A DNA stretch of 64,000 nt from Melastoma dodecandrum (lineage: Eukaryota; Streptophyta; Magnoliopsida; Myrtales; Melastomataceae), in assembly GCA_029817715.1 (NCBI GenBank), contig JARUPY010000602.1, forward strand, positions 17,501 through 81,500, read 5' to 3'. This document shows positions 29,551 through 41,500 of this stretch, piece after piece (the stretch's first letter is position 1; every line of letters starts with the position of its first letter). The notes under the pieces were generated by a model. That model was not told where the DNA came from, ran no database searches, and saw only the letters and a program-made list of their open reading frames with translations. Made by a program: the position numbers and the translations under genes.

Positions 29551-32490
29551 TCCCTTACATATCAAAGAGGTGGGTAGGTTAGTTAATTTATATAATATTT
29601 GTATTGTAGGACTCTACGAGACGAAATTGAGAAGGAGCATGGAGGATTCGAATCATGCACTTTTCCGACAACAGTGGAGCTATGTCACTGTCTCTGGTAG
29701 TAATGGAGTTGGTCGGATGAAGATCAGCTGGGATAGTAAAAAGTGTAAGGTCTGTGTCATCTCTCAAGGGAGTCAATGGGTGCATACCAGTGTGGAGCTG
29801 CTTGGTGAACCCAAGCACTTTTTTCTCACGTTTGTCTACGGGAGTAATGATTGTACCGAGAGGGTGGAACTATGGAATGCCCTCCTTGCCTTTGGCCAAT
29901 CTATGGCCCCATGGTGTGTCTTGGGTGATTTCAATGTTGTTCGCTTTCGAGATGAGAGAATGGGGGGTAGAGAGAAGTGGAGAGAGGTGGATAATGATCT
30001 AGATCGAGTACTCTGTAGACTGGGAATGGACGATCTGAGGGGTGTTGGCTGTCGTTTTACGTGGTTCAATAAAAGATTGCCTCCCATCTTGGCGAAGCTA
30101 GATCGAGTTGTAGTAAACGAGGATTGGATTGAGATGTTTAAGCTCTCGGAGGCCAACTATCTGCCGCCATCGACATCCGACCACCCACCTTGTTTACTGC
30201 GTTTGGGATGCTGCAGGAGGAAGGCGGGTCCTTTTAAGTTTTTTGACTTCTGGAGATTCCATCCTGAATATAAGGAAGCCCTTGCGGGGGGTTGGAGCAA
30301 GAAGTACCGTGGGTTGCATATGTTTCAATTATGCTGTAAGTTGAAAGATCTGAAGATTGAATTGAAGAAGCTTAACCGGGAGCACCTCTCGGGTCTATCC
30401 AGCCGGGTTGAGGAAGCCCGTGCGAAATTGCAACTATTGCAGCGGGCGAGTCTAAATGGCAGCCCCGACACGGAAGCGGAGAAGCTGGCCATGGATAAGT
30501 TTAACTGGGCTGCGAGAATGGAGGAGAGCTTCTTCAAACAGAAGGCCCGGGCTACTTGGCTGAAATTAGGGGATCGTAACACGTCGTATTTCCATGGGGA
30601 GGTCAACAGGCGAGCCAATAGAAATGCCATTACCTCACTGATGCTCGATAATGGGGAGAGAATTACTGAGCAGGAGCGAATTCAAGATGAGATAGTTAAG
30701 CATTTTGAAAGGGTCTTGACCAGCACTGTTGCGGAGTGCCTGGACAAGACACAAGCCTCCAACTTGTTGAGCAAACGTATTAAGTCAGACCACCAAGCCT
30801 TATTGATTCAGGATGTGTCTAGCCAGGAAATCAAAGAGGCACTCTTTAGTATGCCATGTGGGAAAGCTCCTAGGCCTGATGGTTTCACTGTTGAGTTTTA
30901 CAAATCAGCGTGGCCTACGGTGGGATCTGATGTCACCCAAGCGGTTAAAGAGTTCTTTCACAGGGGAAGACTGTTAAGGGAAATCAACTCAACGGTGATC
31001 ACATTGGTGCCTAAGAAGACAAATGCTGAGAGAATACAGGATTTTCGGCCAATCTCATGTTGTAATGTCATATACAAATGTATCTAAAAAATTATTGCGA
31101 ATCGCCTCCGGCAAGTCCTGCCTGAAATTATAAGCTTGGAGCAGGCTGCCTTTGTGCCGGGGAGGAAAATAGTGTACAATGTTTTGCTTGCACAGGAGCT
31201 CCTTGTGGGCTACAACACAAAGAAGGGACCAGATAGTTGTGCGATGAAGCTTGATATTGCTAAGGCGTTTGACTCGCTGAGCTGGAATTATCTATTAACG
31301 GTGCTGCGTGTCCTTGGAGTGCCGGATAAGATGGTACTTTGGATTCAAGAATGCATCACTACGCCCTCCTTCTCTTTGAACGTCAATGGACAATTGTGTG
31401 GTCACTTTCGGAGCACTTGTGGTCTACGACAAGGAGACCCTCTGTCCCCTTACCTCTTTATAATGGCAATGGAGGTGCTGTCGGGACTTCTAAAGGAGTG
31501 CACAAAGAATCCTGATTTCAAGTTCCACAGTAAGTGTAGTCGGTTGGGGATCTCTCATCTTATCTTTGCTGATGATGTCTTATTATTTCTGAAGGCAGAT
31601 ATCCAGGCTGTTGAGCTAATTAAGGAAGTTTTGCGAGAATTTTCCTCCTTTTCCGGCCTGTTGATAAGTAAGAACAAATGTGAGATTCTCTTTGGGAATG
31701 TTGATCCGCAACTGCAGCAGGTTATCCTAAACAGTACGGGTTTCCGAAAGGGGCAATTTCCTATGAGATATTTGGGGATTCCGCTTGTCTCAAAGCAACT
31801 ATCGTCCTCGGATTGTGCCTCTTTAGTGGGTGCTATCACAAATCGGATTTCCTGCTGGACTAGTAAGAAGCTCTCTTATGCAGCCAGACTCCAGCTGGTT
31901 CGGGCTGTCTTATTCTCGATTCAGTCGTATTGGGCTGGTATCGTCCCTCTACCGCTTGAGGTTTGCCGGAGGATAGACCGACTTATGGCAAGTTTTCTTT
32001 GGGGAGGTATGACCTCGGGACTAGGGAAAGCTAGAGTTAAATGGACAGAAGTGTGTTGTCCTTTTGAGGAGGGGGGTTTGAATATTAAACGTCCTGTGGA
32101 ATGGAACAGGGTGGCCCTTCTGAAACATATCTGGCATTTATTAGCTGAGCCGGAGGATTCCATCTGGGCAATGTGGGTGCATAAGGAACGGCTGAAAACC
32201 AGAAGTATCTGGGCTTTGAGGCCTAAAACCAACGACTCGTGGCTGTGGAAGCGGATCCTTAAACTTCGGGAGTTAATGGTAGATCTTGTGGCTTGGAGGG
32301 TGGGAGATGGGAGCCGGATTTCTTTCTGGCATGATAAGTGGGCTGCTGATGGCCGGCTTGATATGATTATCTCTCCTGAAAGAAGAATAAACTCCTGTAT
32401 CCCTAAGGATGCGACGGTTAAAGCGGTTTTCCAAGGTGCAGAATGGGGAAAATTTCTTGCTGGGTCGTTACCTGAGGGTGACAAGAAGGC
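29516..32490 (+). pseudogene. LINE-B ORF2 (endonuclease-RT), one stop codon, 3'-truncated
   Basis: Starts MILSWNVRGLND (endonuclease). It has LYETKL, GDFNVVR and SDHPPCLLR. In the RT the usual KAPGPDG reads KAPRPDG; next come LVPKKTNAERIQDFRPISCC and an in-frame TAA after VIYKCI (31085-31087), then the same frame continues KIIANRLRQVLPEI, KLDIAKAFDS, GLRQGDPLSPYLF and FADDVLLF, and YLGIPLVSK. The frame runs to the palindrome centre and reads into its own complement. Both arms share the TAA and the Gly-to-Arg change. Confidence 0.93.
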
Positions 32491-32519
32491 AAGAAATTTT
32501 CCAATGTGTTTTATAGAAT
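32491..32519. other. Palindrome centre: 29-bp spacer
   Basis: Perfect pairing of the arms stops at GACAAGAAGGC (32480-32490) and its complement (32520-32530). Read on the minus strand the spacer continues LINE-B ORF2 naturally (KAFYKTHW), so the right arm side is the original sequence. The spacer end also contains a 14-bp inverted match to 32448-32461 (GGAAAATTTCTTGC type). Confidence 0.93.
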
Positions 32520-35494
32520 GCCTTCTTGTCACCCTCAGGTAACGACCCAGCAAGAAATTTTCCCCATTCTGCACCTTGGAAAACCGCTTTAACCGTCGCA
32601 TCCTTAGGGATACAGGAGTTTATTCTTCTTTCAGGAGAGATAATCATATCAAGCCGGCCATCAGCAGCCCACTTATCATGCCAGAAAGAAATCCGGCTCC
32701 CATCTCCCACCCTCCAAGCCACAAGATCTACCATTAACTCCCGAAGTTTAAGGATCCGCTTCCACAGCCACGAGTCGTTGGTTTTAGGCCTCAAAGCCCA
32801 GATACTTCTGGTTTTCAGCCGTTCCTTATGCACCCACATTGCCCAGATGGAATCCTCCGGCTCAGCTAATAAATGCCAGATATGTTTCAGAAGGGCCACC
32901 CTGTTCCATTCCACAGGACGTTTAATATTCAAACCCCCCTCCTCAAAAGGACAACACACTTCTGTCCATTTAACTCTAGCTTTCCCTAGTCCCGAGGTCA
33001 TACCTCCCCAAAGAAAACTTGCCATAAGTCGGTCTATCCTCCGGCAAACCTCAAGCGGTAGAGGGACGATACCAGCCCAATACGACTGAATCGAGAATAA
33101 GACAGCCCGAACCAGCTGGAGTCTGGCTGCATAAGAGAGCTTCTTACTAGTCCAGCAGGAAATCCGATTTGTGATAGCACCCACTAAAGAGGCACAATCC
33201 GAGGACGATAGTTGCTTTGAGACAAGCGGAATCCCCAAATATCTCATAGGAAATTGCCCCTTTCGGAAACCCGTACTGTTTAGGATAACCTGCTGCAGTT
33301 GCGGATCAACATTCCCAAAGAGAATCTCACATTTGTTCTTACTTATCAACAGGCCGGAAAAGGAGGAAAATTCTCGCAAAACTTCCTTAATTAGCTCAAC
33401 AGCCTGGATATCTGCCTTCAGAAATAATAAGACATCATCAGCAAAGATAAGATGAGAGATCCCCAACCGACTACACTTACTGTGGAACTTGAAATCAGGA
33501 TTCTTTGTGCACTCCTTTAGAAGTCCCGACAGCACCTCCATTGCCATTATAAAGAGGTAAGGGGACAGAGGGTCTCCTTGTCGTAGACCACAAGTGCTCC
33601 GAAAGTGACCACACAATTGTCCATTGACGTTCAAAGAGAAGGAGGGCGTAGTGATGCATTCTTGAATCCAAAGTACCATCTTATCCGGCACTCCAAGGAC
33701 ACGCAGCACCGTTAATAGATAATTCCAGCTCAGCGAGTCAAACGCCTTAGCAATATCAAGCTTCATCGCACAACTATCTGGTCCCTTCTTTGTGTTGTAG
33801 CCCACAAGGAGCTCCTGTGCAAGCAAAACATTGTACACTATTTTCCTCCCCGGCACAAAGGCAGCCTGCTCCAAGCTTATAATTTCAGGCAGGACTTGCC
33901 GGAGGCGATTCGCAATAATTTTTTAGATACATTTGTATATGACATTACAACATGAGATTGGCCGAAAATCCTGTATTCTCTCAGCATTTGTCTTCTTAGG
34001 CACCAATGTGATCACTGTTGAGTTGATTTCCCTTAACAGTCTTCCCCTGTGAAAGAACTCTTTAACCGCTTGGGTGACATCAGATCCCACCGTAGGCCAC
34101 GCTGATTTGTAAAACTCAACAGTGAAACCATCAGGCCTAGGAGCTTTCCCACATGGCATACTAAAGAGTGCCTCTTTGATTTCCTGGCTAGACACATCCT
34201 GAATCAATAAGGCTTGGTGGTCTGACTTAATACGTTTGCTCAACAAGTTGGAGGCTTGTGTCTTGTCCAGGCACTCCGCAACAGTGCTGGTCAAGACCCT
34301 TTCAAAATGCTTAACTATCTCATCTTGAATTCGCTCCTGCTCAGTAATTCTCTCCCCATTATCGAGCATCAGTGAGGTAATGGCATTTCTATTGGCTCGC
34401 CTGTTGACCTCCCCATGGAAATACGACGTGTTACGATCCCCTAATTTCAGCCAAGTAGCCCGGGCCTTCTGTTTGAAGAAGCTCTCCTCCATTCTCGCAG
34501 CCCAGTTAAACTTATCCATGGCCAGCTTCTCCGCTTCCGTGTCGGGGCTGCCATTTAGACTCGCCCGCTGCAATAGTTGCAATTTCGCACGGGCTTCCTC
34601 AACCCGGCTGGATAGACCCGAGAGGTGCTCCCGGTTAAGCTTCTTCAATTCAATCTTCAGATCTTTCAACTTACAGCATAATTGAAACATATGCAACCCA
34701 CGGTACTTCTTGCTCCAACCCCCCGCAAGGGCTTCCTTATATTCAGGATGGAATCTCCAGAAGTCAAAAAACTTAAAAGGACCCGCCTTCCTCCTGCAGC
34801 ATCCCAAACGCAGTAAACAAGGTGGGTGGTCGGATGTCGATGGCGGCAGATAGTTGGCCTCCGAGAGCTTAAACATCTCAATCCAATCCTCGTTTACTAC
34901 AACTCGATCTAGCTTCGCCAAGATGGGAGGCAATCTTTTATTGAACCACGTAAAACGACAGCCAACACCCCTCAGATCGTCCATTCCCAGTCTACAGAGT
35001 ACTCGATCTAGATCATTATCCACCTCTCTCCACTTCTCTCTACCCCCCATTCTCTCATCTCGAAAGCGAACAACATTGAAATCACCCAAGACACACCATG
35101 GGGCCATAGATTGGCCAAAGGCAAGGAGGGCATTCCATAGTTCCACCCTCTCGGTACAATCATTACTCCCGTAGACAAACGTGAGAAAAAAGTGCTTGGG
35201 TTCACCAAGCAGCTCCACACTGATATGCACCCATTGACTCCCTTGAGAGATGACACAGACCTTACACTTTTTACTATCCCAGCTGATCTTCATCCGACCA
35301 ACTCCACTACTACCAGAGACAGTGACATAGCTCCACTGTTGTCGGAAAAGTGCATGATTCGAATCCTCCATGCTCCTTCTCAATTTCGTCTCGTAGAGTC
35401 CTACAATACAAATATTATATAAATTAACTAACCTACCCACCTCTTTGATATGTAAGGGATCATTGAGACCCCTCACATTCCATGAGAGTATCAT
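32520..35494 (-). pseudogene. LINE-B ORF2, right-arm copy
   Basis: Same structure as the left copy: endonuclease, RT with KAPRPDG, an in-frame stop (33923-33925) after VIYKCI, FADD, and truncation at the centre. Differences are single residues (SGSSGVG for SGSNGVG, WVHIS for WVHTS). Sharing of the stop shows that it was inactive before the inverted duplication. Confidence 0.93.
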
Positions 35495-36940
35495 TAGATG
35501 GATTTGGAGGGGCAGACCCCCGTTTTCCCTTCCTTCTCCTTCGTCCCCTACCCACTCCTGCCATCATGGCTCTAGTGCTACCAGAACTATCACTCTCATC
35601 CAAATGCGCTCCAGTCCACTTGGCAGGACAGACAGTCCCGGAAGCTGAAAATCCCCGCTCGTCCTCATCAAATTTATTTCCCTTCGCACGGAGATTCTCA
35701 ATGAGCTTATCTATACCAATCAGCTCCTGCTGGCCACCAATCGAATCCCACATGCCCTCCTCCACCCCTTCTTCGGCAGGTTGCGGGATTAACGAATCAG
35801 GTATGACTTTCCCTTCATCCGAAATCTCTCTCCCATCACCTACCGCTGATTCATAAGGACACCTGTCACAATTGTTGCTTGTAGCCACAACAGCCTGGAC
35901 CTCCTTCTCACTAGCCATAGTTACCCGTGGGGGATGCTCTAGCTGGACGCCCTTGCTATGGTGGTTAACGATTTTGTCCGTCTTCCCCCAGTGCGGCCTG
36001 AATAGTTGGGATTTGCCATTGGGCTTAGGTACAGGATTACCAATCTGAGCAATAATCAGCTTCCCGACTTCCACGGTACGCTTGCTACAGCTTTCCTCAT
36101 CATGTCCAAAGACTCTGCATCTCTTGCAACAAATCGCTCTCGTCTCATAAGTAACAGAGATGCTAAAAGGGTTTCCCCTGCTATCTATAGCTTCAATGAC
36201 TTTGTTTAATCCATTCTCCGCCGTACACTCAACTTGCAGCTTGGCCGTGCCCATGTTCGCCGGATTGAAGGAACGAGCATCAGTTTTCAGTAGCTGACCA
36301 ACGCTGCTGGCCAGGTATTGAACTCCGCGCATGTGCCATAACTCCAGCGGAATACCATGCAATCTCAGCCAGCAAGGCATGTGTGTTGGTTCCTCATTAA
36401 TTGCCACGCCAACCTGCCATTTCCGCAATAACAACGGGCAGCCTGCGATGTGCCAATCAGCCTTACACACAATCTCCTCCAAAAATTGCTCACTGTCAAA
36501 TCTTAAAATGATCGCCCCTTTATTAATGGCACCTACTTCGACCAGTCCCTTCTTCTGCCATAATTGCAGACAAATCTTCCTTAGAACCGGATAGGGAGGA
36601 GGCTTCCCTAAAAAATAACCCACAAGTGTGTGCTGCCATTTACTCACACCAATATCCTCCAATGCCGACGGAATGAGTAGTTTACCCCCCTTCCAAATTC
36701 CGGGCAGATAGGGCAATCGTCCACCAAGGTAGCCTTATGGGCTGCAGTGGTGGGAGAAGAAGGTCCTGGCCTAGCCGAGTTAGTCCTCACTTTGGAATCC
36801 CTTAGAACATCTCTGAACGACGGGACTCCCCGAGCTACTAAGTTGTCCGTCACTTGGTTATCGTTGGAACCCTTCTGAACAGCTGCCACAGTACGAAAGG
36901 ACGTAGCCTCAAGATCCATGACATCGGTCGTACCTTCCAT
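35460..36940 (-). pseudogene. LINE-B ORF1, right-arm copy
   Basis: Mirror of 28070-29550 with the same frameshift. It differs at about five residues (for example HWGKT for HWRKT and DEGKV for DEGEV). The zinc knuckle is intact. Confidence 0.9.
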
Positions 36941-37059
36941 TGTAAGAAGTGGGATGAGAAGCAAGGCAGGAGCCCCGCAGGCTCCGCCCCGTGAGGACTC
37001 AGAGAGAAGGAAGAGGATTTTAGAAAGAGAAAATTTCTACCCGAAATGAGGCCCCCAGA
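36941..37059 (-). promoter_or_regulatory. LINE-B leader, right-arm copy
   Basis: Short 5' leader of LINE-B between array T7 and the ORF1 ATG at 36940. It lacks the motif arrays seen in LINE-A. Confidence 0.6.
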
Positions 37060-37093
37060 TAGGGTTTAGGGTTTAGGGTTTAGGGTTTAGGGT
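37060..37093 (-). repeat. Telomere-like array T7, right-arm copy
   Basis: TTTAGGG units on the plus strand, five perfect; abuts the LINE-B 5' end. Confidence 0.95.
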
Positions 37094-37544
37094 TTTTTTT
37101 TGTTAAGGTAAATGTTTATTAAGAAAGAGAATGCCGAACATCGGCTAGGGTTTAGAGTTTAGGCCTCCCGTCCTATACCCTAACCCCGACCCACACAGGG
37201 TTACAAGTTCAGACCCACAGAGGGGTAGCTACCATCATCATACCCACGCAGGGGTAACCTAACCATAGGGCGATAACCAAACCCTAAAACCGAGTTAAAC
37301 CCTAACCCTAATCCAACGTAACCCTAATGAAACCCTAACCCTAAACCTAACCTGCATGCCTCCCCGAGAAAAGACAAGCAGAAGACCCGCTCCGGCAGCG
37401 CAAGTCCAGCAGCAGTAGTATCCCACACCATCCGCGCCTCCCATGCCTGTAGAGCGACCAGAGGAAGAGCGGGTCCGTGTCCCTCCGACCGATATAGGGC
37501 ATGTCCGGACATATCGGTTTTCGGGCTGCCGGCCGGTTGATATT
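37094..37544 (-). mobile_element. Retroelement end with telomere-like T6, right-arm copy
   Basis: Mirror of 27460-27911. The A-run is shorter, and 37107-37200 differs from the left arm far more than the surrounding DNA. T6 lies at about 37277-37349. Confidence 0.5.
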
Positions 37545-37621
37545 GGTCGTCGTCTTCAGGTGCGAGTGGCGTGGGGAAGATTACTTCCGGGAATAGTTAC
37601 ATTGATCTCAATGCTGGCTGA
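37545..37621 (+). pseudogene. ZAT-like zinc-finger C-terminal tail, right-arm copy
   Basis: Same 25-codon tail ending YIDLNAG and stop as 27383-27459. Confidence 0.8.
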
Positions 37622-38407
37622 CGAAGATGTTTTAAGCATACAACTTATTTTTCTCGTAAATTACTACCGACCGATCAATGTCTTGGTTACATTTTTCCGT
37701 AAAAAAAAACTTCCTACATCCATTCACCAGCAAATCAATACTTTGCTTGTTATGGGAAAAAAATTAGTTTAAGGGATTTGGTGACTGGAGTTGGGTTTTA
37801 GGTTGGCATTTCTTTGCAAAGAAAGGTTTGGTGGTGATTTCCGTGACGTGGGTGGTGTTTGGTCTGGTCAGAAAGACAGAAGAGAACAGGCAGTCAGTCA
37901 GTCAGTCCGTCCAGTGCTTAATCTAAGAGTGTTAGGAAGAAGGTTGGACAGAAGCAAAAGGGAAAGAGAGAAGGGAGGGGTAACACCAATGCAAGAAGCA
38001 TTGTTTGTTTATTATTCAATTTTATTTGATTGGAAGATGAAGATGATGATGAGTGTTTGGTTTTGTGGGTATGAATTTGAGTTTGTCGTCTGAGGTGAGG
38101 AGGAGATGGTAAGAAAAGAGAAGTTGTGATTATTTTTAGGCCAAAACCTCCCTCTCTTTTTGTTGTTGTTTTTTACTTGGTCCGAGGAAGGAAGGAAAAC
38201 CAAAAGATCCAAACATTTCGCTGCTGATCGCTTGTAACCGACACCATCACGTGTCTTATTAATACCTCAATTTTCTTCATCGCAACATAAGACATTTAGG
38301 AGCGAGAACCATACCGAAGAAAGGACGATGAGACTCGTCTTCATAAAATTGTAAGAATGTGATTTGTAAATCTGTTCGATTTATTTCATAAGGGCCGATG
38401 AGCTTTG
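37622..38407. other. Segment C spacer, copy 2, right arm
   Basis: Mirror of 26597-27382; no gene. It carries the (GACT)-type microsatellite and ends at the LINE-A target site. Confidence 0.7.
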
Positions 38408-38421
38408 TACCCTAAGAAATT
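38408..38421 (-). repeat. LINE-A target-site sequence, single copy left in right arm
   Basis: TACCCTAAGAAATT adjoins the LINE-A poly-A (poly-T on plus). The matching 5' duplicate is gone because the 5' flank was deleted at 44619-44622. Confidence 0.9.
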
Positions 38422-38554
38422 TTTTTTTTTGATAAGTAATACTTTATAACCCAATAAAAAATCTGTACAAAGATCACAGGGGCATACCCCCGGAAATCAA
38501 CACCACAACACCATATCTACGTATACCAAATACGTAACCAAATAAAGCATCACA

Positions 38555-41500
38555 CTACGACCGAGGTAGCGAGGAAAGAATAAGTGAGGCAAGTGTCCTA
38601 GGAGGAAGCAGACGCTCGCCAGCCCTGCGCTTGTTCCGCTCTATCCATAGGTAATAAACGCATCCTCCCAACATCCGAACAAAAGAGAGACGCCTTCGAA
38701 GTGTGACCCCAGCCGGCGAGAACAATAACTCAGTTATAGCGGACCACCTTCGCGGAAAGTTCGGCGCAACATCCCGACCAACAGTATACAACCAAACCTC
38801 CGCTGAATAGCTGCATGTAAAGAAAAGGTGGTCTAACCTCTCTCGCCTCGAACCACAAAGTGCACATGTAGATGAAGATGAAACCCCTAGGCTGAATAGC
38901 ATGTCGGAAGTGTATAGCCTCCCCTGAACTGCCAACCAGAGGATGAACGAGAACCGCGGCAACATACCCTTGGCCCAGATAAAACTAGCCCAAGGAACAA
39001 CCTGGTGATCCTTACGAATATATCTCCATGCAGAGGCGATAGTAAAATCTCCATCAGGACGTAAAGACCAGATAACCCGATCAGAAGTACCTGATAATGG
39101 ATAACAACCGGCAGGTAGCAGCTCGCGCAATCTGTCAAAGCACGCACGCCTGTGCCGATGAATACGCACATCACCTCCCTCAATGTAGCTCCGCCAACTC
39201 GAATCAGCAAAGAAATCCGCCACTGAGATCCTAGAAGGGATCCTGGAGCGCTCGATATCCTCACGCCTGAAGACATCCACCAAAGGACCCAATGGGGACC
39301 ACGTATCAAACCAGAAAGAAATCCTGCTGCCATCCCCCATGCGCCAGGAAATGAGTCGTCGAACAAGGTGCCTCAGTGTCAGTAGTCGTCTCCAGATCCA
39401 GGAGCACCTATCCGGCTGCCGAGCCTGCCAAAAGGATTCTCCCCTCAAGAGATACGTCCTAGCCCAGCGAGCCCATACTGAGTCCTCTGGATCCGATAAG
39501 AGGTGCCAAATGTGCTTCATCATCGCCGCTCGGTTCCACTCTGTGACCCGCTTAAGGCCAAGCCCTCCCTGCTCCTTTGGCCTGCACACTGTTTGCCAGG
39601 CTACCTTTGCCTTGTGGTGGTCCATCGATGGACCCGACCACAAAAATCGCGACATGAGCTGCTCCAGCCGCTTGCAAACCGACATCGGTAGTGGAAATAT
39701 AGACGACCAGTACGTCTGAGTCGCGAATAGTACCGAGCTCACTAGTTGTAGCCTCCCAGCATACGATAAGTGTCTACTCGTCCAGTGGCAGATCCTGCTA
39801 GCAATAGCATCCACTAACGGCGAACAATCCTCCGAGGTTAGCCTCCTCGTAATAAGGGGCACTCCAAGATACCTAACCGGTAACTCCCCCCGTGTAAAAC
39901 CAGAATCAGCCAGAATCTGCGCCTGCACATCCCCCGAGACTCCACCAAAGAAGATCTCACTCTTTTGTGCGCTTATCCTCAATCCAGATTGATCCCCGAA
40001 TCTAGATAATGTCTCCAATACACAACGCACCGACGATGGTCTCCCACAAGAGAAGATGAGAAGATCATCCGCAAAACATAAGTGAGACAATCGTACCTTC
40101 CGACAACGAGAATGAAATCCAAAATCAGATCTCTCCGCAGTCTTCCTCAACATGCCAGATAATACTTCCATGACCATCACAAAGAGATACGGCGACAAAG
40201 GGCATCCCTGACGAAGGCCCACGGCACTACTGAAAAAACCCTGTAGCTCCCCGTTAATGCTGATAGAGAATCTGGCCGTAGTTACACACTCCATGATGAG
40301 CCAGATGAACGAACTCGGAAAACCGAAACACTCCAGTACCGCCCGTAAGAAATCCAACTCGACCGAATCGTATGCCTTACGGATATCAATCTTCAATGCA
40401 CACCGCGGGGGACTCCTCTCCGTATGATAACCCCTAATGATCTCGTGTGCTACCATAATGTTATCCACAATGCGTCGTCCAGGTATAAACGCCGACTGCT
40501 CAGAACCTATGATACCAGGAAGCACCTCCCTAACTCGCGTCGCCAGTATACGAGTAATACACTTGTACACCGTGTTACAACACGAGATAGGCCTGAAATC
40601 CGTCAATGCCGTCGGATTCGCTTTCTTCGGAATAAGCGAAATAATAGTGGTATTCGCCTCACGAAGAAGACGACCCCGAGTAAAGAAATCCTGCACTGCC
40701 TCAGTAACCAGCGCTCCCACAACCTCCCAGGATCCCCTGAAGAACTCTGCCGTATATCCATCCGGTCCAGGTGCCTTGTGACGGCCAAGCTGAAACATCG
40801 CCTTGCGCACCTCCTCCCCAGAAACAGGGGCCACCAGGGCAACAGACTGCTCTGACGACACAGTCCCAGATAAAACCTCCCGTATCATATCCCTATCAAT
40901 CGGTGCTGTTCGCGGAACCGCTGTGAATAACATGCTGAAATACCGGATAGTCTCATCCCTCACCTCCGTCGGATCAGACAACACCACACCGTCATCCCTC
41001 GTCAACGACAAAATGGCGTTCCTGTTATGGCGACGCTTCATCATGCTGAAAAAATAGACTGTGTTCCGATCCCCGAGCTGTAGCCAGCGGACACGAGCCT
41101 TCTGGCGCAACATGCTTTCCTCCAGCCTAGCCAGATAATTAAATCTGGTTGCGGCAACCCGCTCAACAAACGAGACCTCACCATGCGAGCCCTCGGCCAA
41201 CAACTCAGACTGGACCTCCTCAAGAAGTGATCGCGCCTCGCCAACCCGCGTCGATAACCCACCAAGCTCATCCCGATTCAGCCTTTTCAATTTCCCTTTA
41301 AGAGCACCAAGCCTCCTGTATAGCATGAACATAGGCCGCCCATCATACCTCTCTGACCACGCCTGCCGAACCAATCCCTCATAATGTGGGTGCTCCGTCC
41401 AGAATTCAAAGAACTTGAACGGAACACGGCACCCCTGTGTTCTCTGCATGAGCCACACTAAGCATGGAGAATGATCCGAGCAACCAGGAGCCAAAAACCG

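Larger units (their letters stand above)
1..32490 (+). repeat. Left arm of giant palindrome
   Basis: This arm is matched in reverse complement by 32520-62341. Paired coordinates sum to 65010 near the centre, 65004-65005 over most of LINE-A, 65060-65080 over the LINE-A 5' part, 62306 over the RFT1 3' half and 62342 over the outer 15 kb. The steps mark indels between arms. Many long frames, such as those in the beta-amylase and pectinesterase pieces, translate identically or with one change. The outer end is cut by the window start, so the full arm length is unknown. Confidence 0.97.
27951..32490 (+). mobile_element. LINE-B, second L1-type retrotransposon, cut by the palindrome centre
   Basis: A short leader (27951-28069, pyrimidine-rich, no repeats), ORF1, a 35-bp overlap, and ORF2 up to residue about 990. 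The zf-RVT end and 3'-UTR are missing because the palindrome turns back at 32490. Its 5' end sits directly on telomere-like repeats. It is a different family from LINE-A: the ORFs align in domain order but are clearly diverged. No target-site duplication can be sought, since the 3' end is lost. Confidence 0.93.

Noticed and set aside
31921..32601. 226-codon minus-strand frame across the palindrome centre
   Set aside because: It is antisense to LINE-B ORF2 and is open only because the palindrome joins two antisense frames; no domain.
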